Source of the DNA: Petunia secreta
Lineage: Eukaryota; Streptophyta; Magnoliopsida; Solanales; Solanaceae
NCBI GenBank assembly: GCA_029990175.1
Contig: JARKIP010000021.1
Location: 16,001,501 to 16,065,500, forward strand
Reading direction: 5' to 3'
DNA: 64,000 bases
The notes beneath the pieces are model-generated. The model was not told where the DNA came from. It searched no databases and saw only the letters and a list, made by a program, of their open reading frames with translations. The first letter of the stretch is position 1; the number at the start of each line of letters is the position of its first letter. This document shows, in pieces, positions 22,565 to 34,021 of this stretch. Position numbers and translations under genes: made by a program.

Positions 22565-23221
22565 AGGATGTATTTCTGATTGTCGACATGTTCAGGATAT
22601 CTATATGTTCTGTCTACCTTATGTCCCTGGCTGTTTATGATTTCATACGTGTTTTCAGTTATTATTTGGCTTCGCCTGTTTATAGTTCAAATAAGATGGA
22701 TTTAGTTTATCTGTTTTTCTTCTCCCTGACTAGCTATCCTATTCTTTGAGGTGGCTAGTCTGCCCCACTTATTGAGTCCTTTTGACTCACCCTCGTTTGT
22801 TGTTTGTTTCTTGTCTATCTATTTCGTTTCGGCAGGTTTGCTCAAGGATCGAGTTCGCCACGTACTGAAGGAGCGAAGACGACTCCAGCTGTCAGGGTGA
22901 GCCAGCTTTATTCCGGATGGCCACCAGTTTATTGTTTATTATTTCAGTTGCATTCTGCTCAATTCAGGAGGTATCTGTCTTTTTTGTACTCTTAGATGTC
23001 TAGTCTGGATAACCCTAAACCTAGTATGTTGGGTAGTCAGCTGTAATTTCTTTTGTACAGCTTAGAGATATCAGTATGTCAGTATTTTTTTAAGTCTTGT
23101 TCTTATTTATGAATTGAATTATATTTATTTTCCTAATTTAATTGGTAAGGGTTCGCCCGACGGGTCTAGGGGAGGATGTCGGGTGCCCGCACGGCCTAGC
23201 CGGATTTCGGGTCGTGTCAGT

Positions 23222-23234
23222 TGGTATCAGAGCC
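23222..23234 (+). other. Primer-binding site (initiator tRNA-Met)
   Basis: TGGTATCAGAGCC, complementary to the 3' end of plant initiator tRNA-Met, two bases after the 5' LTR end. Confidence 0.92.
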
Positions 23235-23419
23235 CAGTTTAGAGTCTATCCAGACTAAGACAGTGTCTAGTAGAGTCTCGCTGATGGGTACGTAGACGTC
23301 CGTACTTATCTACGAGGGGCTATGATGGCATTTAGGAAGTTTCACTTCCTTCATTTCTGATCGTGCGTCGGTCTAGGATTCAAAAGTATTTTCGTTAATT
23401 CGTTAATTCCTTTGTGGTA

Positions 23420-25600
23420 ATTGTGAACCCTCGTGCGACAAATCAGCGAACGGTATGAGTTCAAGACGAAGCAGTCTGGCCTGGGGTCAGCACTGATGAA
23501 GCCCCGAGAGTTTTTTTTTATCGTGCCGATGATCTAGTTACGGAGGTCCCAGCTGTACGAGCTCCCGATGGGCAAGGGAACATGGCCTTGCAGTTTCCCT
23601 TGGCTCTCTACGATGCTTTACGAGAATCTTGGCGGCGCAGATACCGTAAGAACCTATTATTTGCTGGGCAGCCTATCAGGTTGCTGCATGTGCAGACGTT
23701 TGATCTCAGGGAGCTCCTTTTCTGGTTCTTAATATTGCTGCAGTAAATTATATTCCGGAGGTAGTATGTGCTGTACCTCTAATTGTTCTGGCTGGTTAGC
23801 CAGCCAAGGTATCAGTTGGGTCCGAGTGCTCAAGGAGGTTGCATTATTTTACGCGGTTGAACCTTCCGATATTCTTAAGCAATGCATCAGATAAACCTCG
23901 TGATTTTTTTTAAAAAATAAAATAATGCCAGCGTATCCTTCAGGCTTTTGATTATATCAAGCGGTATGGTGTTGATTATTCTTCTTTCCAGTTTCAGGGG
24001 TCCAGCCTTGAATTGGTGGGCCTCTCTTTTATTATCTAACGTGGTTCGATTTTTCTTCTAGGTTCGTGGGAAAAGTTCCTTTCGAGTAGCGAGCGAAATG
24101 GAGAGTGTTGCCAGTTTGAGTAGATTAGACAAAGTAGCCTATCGGTTAGCCTGTTAGTGTTTCAAAATATGAAATGGAATTCTATAGAATGGCTGGATAT
24201 GCATTAGAACTAGTTCATGAGCCTTTCGAGAGATTCAGAGATTTATTAATGACCTTTATTTTTCCTTGAAATCCCAGATGGCTCGAGAAATTGAGATCTG
24301 GATTTTATTTGATGTTGTTGTTGATATTGCCTGAAGGTTCGAGGCATACCATAAGTTAGAGCGGGAAAGTAAGAGATCCCACGGCCCTGGTGGGCAACCA
24401 TGTTACCTCATTTGGAGGTAAGAGTTCTGATTATTTTTGGAAGTCACCTTCCAGGTTATCTCAGCTTGTAGAGCGTGATTCTCAGAGTGCGCGAGTGGTT
24501 CATCAAGATTAGACCCAGTTTTCCTCTTTATAGTTATCGACAATATGTCCAGCTTCCATTTTCAATGAAAATCTGTTATCACTGTCATGAGTCTGGTTAT
24601 CCTTTGAGGAGTTTTCCCTTACTCCGGCAAGTAGGCAGTCATCTTTTCTCTTGTCATTTGGCATCGCGCAGTCGCAGGGTATTTCATTTAGATCTCAATC
24701 AGCTAGAGAAATGCCACCATCCAGTAGAGGTTGAGATTTTGGTGGCAGTGGTTCTCCAGAAAGTGCTTGTCAGGATAGTGGCTCAGCTCAGCTGCAGAGG
24801 CAGTTCTATGAACTGCTAGTCTGGCAGGATGCTGAGGCATCCGATGTAGTAGACCCATGTATTTCTTCTTTCCTTAAGATTTGATTCTCCCGATCGACCT
24901 GGAGGTGTTCTGTCATATCATGTTCCATGGTTCCCTTGGATATTGTTTCTATTAAGAATTGATTGTGGTAGAGGGGTGAGCTTCTAGTATGATTTATTCT
25001 TGGCATTTGTCAGACCCTACTAGTTGATCTGGTTTAAATGTGAGAAATTTGGGAGAGGGTGTCGGTATGGTCTGCTCGGCATCTTTTTGTGCCACCCTGT
25101 ATTATTATGTTAAATCAGTTTATCTCTCTCCTCGAAATTCAATGTTGGTAGGATAATGGGATCCTAATTTGTCACCGTCAGAAAGTGTTGTCGTTTCTTC
25201 CTGTGCAAAGTGATTAGTAAGTAATATTCGATCTACGTATATCCTCCTGGTTCAAAACGCTAGTAAAGTTTGTTACCCTATGAGCTTATCTGGGTTATAA
25301 AAGGGTTTTCTGGTAAATTGTTAGAGTTTCCTTATTATTGGGAGATTAAATTAGCATGGATGTTGTTCCATAAAGCTTATTTAATATTTATTTCTTCGAT
25401 TGTGATTCTTTGGCTAGCTTGACTCGGAAGTAGTCTAGATCTGGTAGCCAAGCAATAAGAAGATGAGCTTCCTGAAGTTCTAATTATTTCTATCCTCGAT
25501 CCATTTCCATTTCTTCTTCGTCCGGCACTAGTGAGCTTGGGCGATTGGTAGCCGCTTGTGACGTTCCCTGTGTTGAGCCAGAGTACGTGTTATTTTAGCC
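23420..25600 (+). pseudogene. Decayed Gypsy gag region
   Basis: Patches in all three frames resemble Gypsy gag. A KSQMAREIEIW then DVVVDIA block lies near 24280-24340. A CCHC-like CYHCHESGYPLRSFP near 24570 has lost the His and last Cys of the knuckle (Y and F instead). After that a faint WQDAEASD block appears, like the region before the protease. Many stops and frameshifts break every domain. The contrast with the almost identical LTRs is striking. Confidence 0.7.
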
Positions 25601-25619
25601 GGGTAAGCATATTATTGTT

Positions 25620-26520
25620 TTGGATATCAGTTTATCCGGGTATCCATTCCCATGTATAGTATAGTGATGGTTCTGTTTTTGCGGATCATCCAGTTTCAGG
25701 GGAAACTCTGCCGAAATTTTTATATAAAAGTACCATCCATCGAGCGGTGGTGTTTACAGCAAAGGTATGGAGTTGTGAACTTGAGAGTTGCAGCTATTTG
25801 GCAACTCGAAAGGGTAGTTGGTAGCTTAGGTCTGCCTACGTTCAGCTTTTAGCTAAATCCTCTTTAGTCCAGTAGCCTGTGCGAGGATGATTATTCCTAT
25901 TCAAATGGCTGCATGAGTTAGTGCTTTAAGTGGAGGAGTCTTCCTCCAAATACTGAATGGTAATGTTAAATCTCTGAGGTGTTGATACCACTTTTGTCAC
26001 GACTCAACCTAGGGCACGACAAAAACCTACAATGAGTGTCGATCATTGCTAAACCCACTAATAATCTATTAATGACAGAGATAAGCTGGAAACCTGATCA
26101 TATATACGTACCTATCTGCTGAAAGCATAAAGTCTGGAAAGATGACACGACTTTAACTTGCTGGCAATTAGAACATTGAGCCACAAATTCTGCTATGTCA
26201 CACTTCATTCCATCCCACTAATAAATCTGCTTAAGATCATGGTATATCTTAGTCGAACCTAGATGAACAGTGTATTTAGAATAATGTGCCTCCATCATAA
26301 TCTATCCACGTAAATCTGCAATATCAGAAACTTAAAGTCTATCTTTATACATGAAAACACCGTCAGTAGTGACCCTGTATGGTGACTTCAGTTTTCTTTT
26401 GGCTATCTGTCTGTATTCAACTAGAACTGGATCCTCATACTGACGCTGTTTTACTTCATGGAAATTTAGAGTTAATGGTCTAGTGCAGCTTATCGACAAC
26501 CCATCATATATCTCTTTCAC
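25620..26520. pseudogene. Chimeric interior: pieces of the 47-54 kb Gypsy family in both orientations
   Basis: 25627-25735 matches the reverse complement of 48320-48430 (LTR of the - strand Gypsy). 25998-26110 matches the outer end of that LTR in the other orientation (TGTCACGACTCAACCTAGGG against 46986). It is followed without a gap by 26150-26520, which resembles the integrase zinc-binding region and its upstream linker near 50760-51070, on the - strand. So sequence from a related element has been rearranged into this one. No open gene remains. Confidence 0.75.
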
Positions 26521-27307
26521 ACCTCAACTCTTTGAGAAGTTACTTTAGTATTATAAGTGAACATGTAATCAACTTTGTTGCTGGTATTCTGCCTCAGCTC
26601 ATGGTCCAACTACATGTCTCTTTTATTTGTACTTTTTTAAATCATAATATTTCCAATTCAAAAACAATACCCTGAGGTAGATGTTCAGTCTGAAGATCAT
26701 TCTTGGTCCACATCATGCTATCCAGTAGTAGTTGCATGATCCTTATTCTTATACGATAGACCATGTTCAGATGAACCTTCGACATACATTAGGATATGAG
26801 TAACTACATTCCTACGAGGAGCTTGCGGAACAACACTAACATCAACTGAGACATTGCATAGTGCGTTCGTAAAAATAATATAGCTTGCATCGAATCTTCT
26901 ATAGTGTGTAGTGACAAGATACTTCAAAAGCTTCCCTTATTGCATCAAGTGTGAGCTAATTCCTAGTTCCATCGACTTGTTCTATATCGAAAGGTATATT
27001 GAAGAGGTGATTATCGGCTGAATCATGTTATCCATCCAAAGTTCCGTGTATCTTTATTTCGAAAATGTAGAACTCTCCTCAGGTGATCGAGGAAGGATCG
27101 GCTTAGTCAGAATAAGCTGGGCGATGACGTTATCATATTATCCAGCTATGTTTTTATCCAAGAGTTTGATGTGCGTGTTATAACTCTGATTCTGTAATTA
27201 TGAGATAATGTCCGTGGAGTGGTTTATGAAGGTTGTGCAAGTTCTCTTGTTATCTGCGTAAATCTTGCTTTAGATTTAGGCTCGTTCGAGGACGAACGAG
27301 AGTTTAA
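26521..27307 (+). other. Interior 3' part of the nested LTR element
   Basis: No protein likeness recognised. It ends with GGCTCGTTCGAGGACGAACG, a sequence that typically lies just before the polypurine tract of Gypsy elements. Confidence 0.5.
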
Positions 27308-27318
27308 GTGGAGGAGAA

Positions 27319-29138
27319 TGAAACGACCTCGGTCAGTCGTTTCGGAAGTTAGGACTCCGATTGACGAGCCGATAATTTTAAAATATTTGTAATGTCTATT
27401 AGGACCTGTCTGTAAAATTTCAGCTAAATCAGACCTCGTTTGGTAGGCATCGGAAGAAGGTTTCAGTTTTTCTTGGCAATAAATATTAAAAAGAGATTTT
27501 CGAGCTCGGTTTTGCCGAATGAGCTCCGATTCGAAATTCGAAAGCGCCGGTGAAGGGTTACTGCATCACATTGCATTCATATGCATTACATTGCATATCA
27601 TATTGAGGGCAGGAGTATTCCGCCCCAGGAGCAGGAGTATTCCGCTCCATTGTATCATATTGAGGGCAGGAGTATTCCGCCCCAGGAGCAGGAGTATTCC
27701 GCTCCATTGTATCACATTGAGGGTAGGAGGATTCCGCCCCAAGAGCAGGAGTATTCCGCTCTTATGTCAGATATTGAGTGCAGGAGTATTCCGCCTCAGC
27801 TTTACATTATATCGGGTGCAGGAGTATTCCGCCCCAGGAGAGTGCAGGAGTATTCCGCCTCTGGTTTATATTATATCGGGTGCAGGAGTATTCCGCCCCA
27901 AGAGAGTGCAGGAGTATTCCGCCTCTGGTTTATATTATATCGGGTGCAGGAGTATTCCGCCCCAGGAGCAGGAGTATTCCGCTCCAGTTGGTTATCAGAT
28001 TGGATTCCCCTCGAATGCAGGAGTATTCCGCTTCGAGATGGGAGGACGGGCACATGTGACCCTTTGCATCAGATTTCATTTCATTTCATCTCATCTCATT
28101 TCATTTCATTTTCATACCATTGCGTAGACTTGTGGTACATAACTACTGTTCTGCTCATAGTGCATTGCTTATTTGTTGATATGTTTTTGGCTCGTATCTC
28201 CTGGTAGACGATGAGAGTCCCGCGCCGGAGATAGGTATCAGACATATGTGACTGCATTGCATCATACCGCACTCATCCCATCTCATTGCACCGCATACTG
28301 ACTATTGTGTGTATTGTGCTGTGTTTTATATATGCGGTAGGTATACCATGTTGTGAACGTATCTCAGTTTACCTATATATCTCTGGCTCGTATCCCGGGT
28401 TGCACGCCGCAACAGTATAAATATACGGATTGGGTTGCAAGCCGCAACAGTATAAATATATGGATCGGGTTGCACGCCGCAACAGGATGTATTTCTGATT
28501 GTCGACATGTTCAGGATATCTATATGTTCTGTCTACCTTATGTCCCTGGCTGTTTATGATTTCATACGTGTTTTCAGTTATTATTTGGCTTCGCCTGTTT
28601 ATAGTTCAAATAAGATGGATTTAGTTTATCTGTTTTTCTTCTCCCTGACTAGCTATCCTATTCTTTGAGGTGGCTAGTCTGCCCCACTTATTGAGTCCTT
28701 TTGACTCACCCTCGTTTGTTGTTTGTTTCTTGTCTATCTATTTCGTTTCGGCAGGTTCGCTCAAGGATCGAGTTCGCCACGTACTGAAGGAGCGAAGACG
28801 ACTCCAGCTGTCAGGGTGAGCCAGCTTTATTCCGGATGGCCACCAGTTTATTGTTTATTATTTCAGTTGCATTCTGCTCAATTCAGGAGGTATCTGTCTT
28901 TTTTGTACTCTTAGATGTCTAGTCTGGATAACCCTAAACCTAGTATGTTGGGTAGTCAGCTGTAATTTCTTTTGTACAGCTTAGAGATATCAGTATGTCA
29001 GTATTTTTTTAAGTCTTGTTCTTATTTATGAATTGAATTATATTTATTTTCCTAATTTAATTGGTAAGGGTTCGCCCGACGGGTCTAGGGGAGGATGTCG
29101 GGTGCCCGCACGGCCTAGCCGGATTTCGGGTCGTGTCA
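27319..29138 (+). repeat. 3' LTR of the nested element
   Basis: 1,820 bp, the same length as the 5' LTR and with three differences by my reading. It carries the same 14-copy array (27609-28034) and three-copy repeat (28399-28483). It ends GTGTCA at 29138, followed by the second CTTTA. Confidence 0.95.
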
Positions 29139-31210
29139 CTTTATCATCATCTAGCAATCCAAGTGCATAACATGCATCTCTAAAAGTGGGAAAGACAATG
29201 TTGTCGAGTGTCCTTAGGTCCTCATACCACGTCGGTCCTTTAACAACATTCAATAGCAATCTGAGATAATAAAGCTCGCCGCTCCCGGGTGGGACAAAGA
29301 ATATCCTTCCAATAGAAAATTGAGAAGTTTGTCGCCGCTCCCAAATTTTTTTTCTGGGTTTCCAAACAAACTTAAGAGGAAATTCGCATAAGTTAATTCT
29401 CTAGCTTCAGGAGACTTATTGTTTGCATCAAACCATTTTTGAAATATTGTTTCTCTCATAGTTGGTCTGTTGGCAACATGATCGATGGGATCATCATCTG
29501 CAAAAAATGACTTTCTGTTCATCTTTTAGATGAAATGCTAGTCTTTCCACAGGAGGTTCTCTATGGTGGATTGGAAATTTGAATATTCTCCAAGCAGCTT
29601 CACAAGATGAAATATATCGACAATCATAATACATATTGATTTCATCCACTTTTGATGAACCTTCATCCTGCAAACTTTGAGTAAATGCAGCAGTGATACG
29701 ATCATGTCCTTTATTGACGTACTTAAATAAGTACTTTATGGATCTTGATTGATTGCACCATTCAACATTAATATGGGCACCATATTTTAACAATAAGAAT
29801 CGATTGTGCGGCACCACAAACCTGTTATCCAAGTCAACACCGTTCTTCTTTATAGTTCTGCCATCATCCCTTCTTCTATAAACAGGATATCCATCTTCAT
29901 CTATTGTTGTTGAATCAACAAATTTTTTTGGGAAGTGTTTTGAACATTTCCCGTTTTGCATACATGGAGATGATTTTCTAGCAAAACCACATGGACCATG
30001 TACCATAAAATTTTGAACGACATTGTAATAATCTTTATCCTCAAACTCATATGGTATTTCAGCAGAAATTATTCGATCAATATCTGAAGCTGTTGGATAT
30101 TTGTTATGTTCATATAGGAAAAGCAAGATATGAGCATGAGGCAATCCTCGTTTCTGAAATTCAATCGTATAAATCACTCCATCAAAAAGTAAATAAAGAA
30201 TTAGATAACTAATCTTTTAGCGTCTGTATACTAAGAATTTTTTACTAAATATTTATTTCAGAAGATTATTAAGATACCTGCTTTTACAGCTCCAAAAACT
30301 TGATTTTCTCGCAAGTCCTTTATTAAGTGATCCAATTTTATTTTGAAAACCCTTGCTAGAATGTCTGGTCGATCCTCGGGCTTTAATCCCCTATGCCTTA
30401 CAAATTTGTGAATCTCAGGCCACTTTGGGTTGCAGGTAAATGTGATAAAAAGATCAGGGTATCCAGCCCATTTGCATATTGCCATAGCATCTTGGTAATT
30501 TTGGATCATGTATCGTGCACCCCCAACAAAGCTAGAGCCAATAATTACCCTTTGCCCTATAGAAGCAGGATCTGTCTCTCCACGCAAAACAACATCTGCT
30601 AAGCTTTTATACATCGCAACTCTCAATTGTGTTTGATGAGTTCTAATATATTTCAATCGAGAAGATTCAATCATTGTATATCCATCCACTAAGAACTGTT
30701 GAAATAATCTACCAACAGACACAATTGTTGGAAATTCATTGTTTCTTTCTTGAACTTTGTAAGCAAAATATTGTCGCATGCTCACAGCTTGCCTTCCTTC
30801 ATTCTTATCCACATTCAAAGGTATGTCCTCTCTGTATCCATCTTCACCATATGGAAATAATAAAGGATATTGTAAACCCAAATATGCAGTATTCAATTCA
30901 TTTATCCTTTGTAACTTTCCATTTTTTTTTCAATAATGATATCTCTATCTTCTCTAGATGGTTCAAAATCTCCAACCACCAAAGCAGCTACCTCTGAAGT
31001 CGTAGGTAAGTTGTATGTTCTTCCATCGGTTTTTCTTTTGCCTATCAACCTAAGTCTAATATTGGAGCCATCATCTTCTTGAAATCTATCTCTGACCATT
31101 CTAAATATTTTTGTCAAAACATTGTGATCATCAAGCATTTGTTTCAAATCAGAAACAATTTAAGCATGAAGTTTGTTCACTTTTTGACCACTACTGTGAA
31201 AAGAAGATTT
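29139..31210 (-). pseudogene. Helitron RepHel: HUH Rep endonuclease domain (broken)
   Basis: The Rep part nicks and joins DNA during rolling-circle transposition. On the - strand it reads from GQKVNKLHA (near 31190) through LKQMLDDHNVLTKIFRMVRD, NTAYLGLQYPLLFPYGEDGY, GYPDLFITFTCNPKWPEI, the HUH motif GLPHAHILLFL, and the tyrosine motif KYLFKYVNKGHDR with both Tyr residues, to FRDACYALGLLDDDK at the LTR insertion. A 101-bp GT-AG intron lies at 30177-30277. Lesions: TAA at 31161-31163 (CAA to TAA), a frameshift in an A/T run near 30930, and frameshifts near 29505 and 29395. Catalytic residues are all present despite the breaks. Confidence 0.93.
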
Positions 31211-33189
31211 CAGTTGTTAGTATAAAATTTTATCATTGGCTTCTAATTACTAAGACAGTACAAACACGTTGAGAAGAGAAAGATGTTTTTTTTTGTTACT
31301 CAGCATTCAGCTAATTAAATTTACCAATATTGAAGCACAACACTATATTACAAATATACAAGCTTCGAGATGCTTACTATAGTAGCCAAAAAGAAGGAAA
31401 AAAATAAACAAACAAATAGATCCTCAAATAGAACTACAGTTTAGAATGATGGTTAGTGACAACAAATCAGAATACCTTTTATCTTTTATCTATATCTCTA
31501 TTTATATATCTATATATAAGAATAAAAGGAGGGTATTTGGACATGAACACCACAATATTATGTCACTGTTCTTGGATGGGGCCTCTTTTTAGTATTATTA
31601 TTTTTGGAATTTTAACTTTCAAAATAGTTTTCTTCATCTTATGTAAAACAGGTTCATAAGAAACAGGAGGATTTCCTGAAATGAAGATTGAACAACTAAT
31701 ATATTATCATGTCTACCTTTTATTACCAGTATATATCTATCTGAAATGTTCAATGCATTATAATATTGCATTCTTCACTTTCTTAATAATTTTTAGTTAT
31801 ATTATCTCCCTGCACCCAAGAGGAGCGACTTATTCTTCATAATTTAGGAACAATAGACATCTTATACTTTATCTTTACAAACACTGCATTAGCACATTGT
31901 GTCAGTGGAAGCGTATATTTTCTCAAGGTGCCTAAACTAATTTGGCACACATTACATGAATTATGGAGTATCAAGAACCAATTTTTCTTCACAATGGAAT
32001 TGGAAGACAAATTAGCAAGTTATAGCTACCGTTGCATTTCTTTATCAGTTATAGCAGTTTCTGCAATCTTATCTCTTTTCTCTAACTGTTCCTCTCATCT
32101 TGTTCTTATTCTTTCTTCTTCTAGTTTCTAGTTTTCAGCTTCTAAATCTAGTTGTACTGCTTAAAAACTTATGTATTACATTTGTGAATTCCTTAAGTCA
32201 ATACTATTGATATCTAACTGTTGGAATTCTGGCCACTGAGAATGTATAGATATTTTTATGTAGCTGACTCAAACTTGCTCTAAGTTGTGACATAGTCGTA
32301 CGTTTTTCTTCCTACACGTAGTCGTAGTTGTTGTGGTGATTATAACTATCTTAATAATGTCTATAGGCTAAGTTTGCTGGTGAAAAAGCTTTGAAGCGTC
32401 ATGTGTACAGTTATAATTAATGAAGGTAAGTCTATTATAACTATAGTTAATTGGCCACTAAACAACGAAAAGCTCTTTAAGAATAGGCCATATATAGTCA
32501 CAAGATGAAGAATTTGTAGAACTTTAGCAGCCAATGACCAAAATGCAGTAATCACTTATTACGTATTGTTATTTGTTTTGGATCACATTGTATTTTGGTT
32601 GTTTGTATAATGAATTTTATGGTCGAAGCGGAATGAGTACCTCAAGGCTAAGAAAATCAAGAACATTTTTCAATCTTACGAAGTTGGTAGCAGCAGCGGC
32701 AACGACTTGAGAGTTTTGTCTCTAATGCCTCAATTCGGGAAGTTGGATGTGCACAGTTCAAGCAAATTAAGTGTTGGATGCATTGAAGTGTTCATTAAGC
32801 CTTAACAAGCAGTTCCAATGGAATGATATCAAGTATTCATGTATTCCCTAATATCCTTTGCTCAATCAAAGATTTGGTGAATGAGTTAAACTGACGATGG
32901 ATAGAATTTGATGTGGAAAAACTCACAGGATAATTCAAACAATGCAAAAAGATATCATTTCTAAAGCCAAACAATGACATACTAAGTGGTGACCAATGTA
33001 AAGTCTTTCATCATGTGCATGGTATCTATTTGACAGATGGAAATGCTGAACACTTTCAGAAGCGGTGAAACTTCTGCAATATATGCAGGATGCCATATAT
33101 AGTAGGCCCTATAATTGAATGCAGCTGATGAAAGAAGACTGGGATGTTGACATTTTAAATCAGTAAATGTAACAGATACGAAGTGTGTA
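31211..33189. other. Long intron-like region within RepHel
   Basis: AT-rich, no coding likeness found. It separates the N-terminal exons (33190 upward) from the Rep domain. Confidence 0.45.
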
Positions 33190-33403
33190 ATACTAACCTT
33201 ACGGCATTAATTCTATTTTCCACTTCATGTTCTGTATCGTAAATATATAATTGCGAGAACTTTGGTTTGGATCCCTTGGGAAGCAATAAACTTCCAATTT
33301 GATGGTAATTCTGCCCATGCAACCTGAAAGTTCTAGGACCTTTTGTGTTGTTGATGGAGACATCAATCTTTCCTCCCATAGATGTAAATGAGAACATAGA
33401 ATT
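33190..33403 (-). pseudogene. Helitron RepHel N-terminal exon (ENIRSYN block)
   Basis: On the - strand reads ENIRSYNSMFSFTSMGGKID, RTFRLHGQNYHQIGSLLLPK and FSQLYIYDTEHEVENRI, the conserved block before the Rep domain of plant Helitrons. A perfect 38-bp tandem duplication (33395-33432 and 33433-33470) spans its 5' border, doubling the acceptor and the first codons. Confidence 0.85.
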
Positions 33404-33596
33404 ATAACTCCGAATATTTTCTCAAAAATGGTCATAGAATTATAACTCCGAATATTTTCTCAAAAATGGTCACTCTTAGGTCCTGCGTATGATAAGAGCA
33501 GTGCACTGATGAATATGTATACTGACGTATATCTATAGTTAAATGAAATGCTCATTGTAATATATATAATAATTACACTAAAAGAGATGTTTCCTC

Positions 33597-33800
33597 GAAC
33601 CTGAACCAAACAACAATTGTTTTAAAATTTCTGGAGGCTCTTTCACAGTGGGTAGCTTTATCTTTCCACCTTGGCAACATAAAGAGAACTTTGGTTGTTT
33701 AGGCTTATAACGCTTTTCAGTTCTTTCTTCGTACCAAAAATATGCCCCACAATTTTCACACGCATAAGTAGCATCTCCAATATCCCAATATCCTAATAAT
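33597..33800 (-). pseudogene. Helitron RepHel N-terminal zinc-finger-like exon
   Basis: Reads GYWDIGDATYACENCGAYFW, YEERTEKRYKPKQPKFSLCC and GKIKLPTVKEPPEILKQLL on the - strand. The CxxC...CC pattern with MWYEER-like residues is the standard N-terminal zinc-binding segment of plant Helitron Rep proteins. No stop within it. Confidence 0.88.
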
Positions 33801-34021
33801 TTAAAATCGAATTTAAAATATAATAATATTATATATAGCTATATATATCTATATATAATAGAAAGACGCATCAAACATACCTTCACTGCAAATGTCTCCG
33901 AATTCGACGTCATCCTCTAATAAAAAAAAGATAATAAATTCTTAGTGGAATGTTTAATATTCTTATCGCTGTGATTTAATTTTGCATTAATAATACTTTG
34001 TGAAATCTTTAATTCATATAC

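Larger units (their letters stand above)
21400..23219 (+). repeat. 5' LTR of the nested element
   Basis: 1,820 bp, from TGAAACGACC to GTCGTGTCA. It contains a 14-copy array of GCAGGAGTATTCCGC (21690-22115) and a three-copy array with a GTTGC/GCAAC inverted repeat (22480-22564). Any open frames across the array are translations of the repeat and not genes. Confidence 0.95.
21400..29138 (+). mobile_element. Young non-autonomous LTR retrotransposon nested in RepHel
   Basis: A 7,739-bp element with TG...CA ends, two 1,820-bp LTRs (21400-23219, 27319-29138), an initiator tRNA-Met primer site and a polypurine tract (GTGGAGGAGAA, 27308-27318). A perfect 5-bp duplication, CTTTA, flanks it at 21395-21399 and 29139-29143. 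I found only three LTR differences (C/T near 21469/27388, A/T near 22164/28083, T/C near 22839/28758), so insertion was recent. Yet the 4.1-kb interior codes for nothing intact: decayed gag, and rearranged bits of another Gypsy family. It was therefore probably moved by proteins made elsewhere. Confidence 0.95.
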
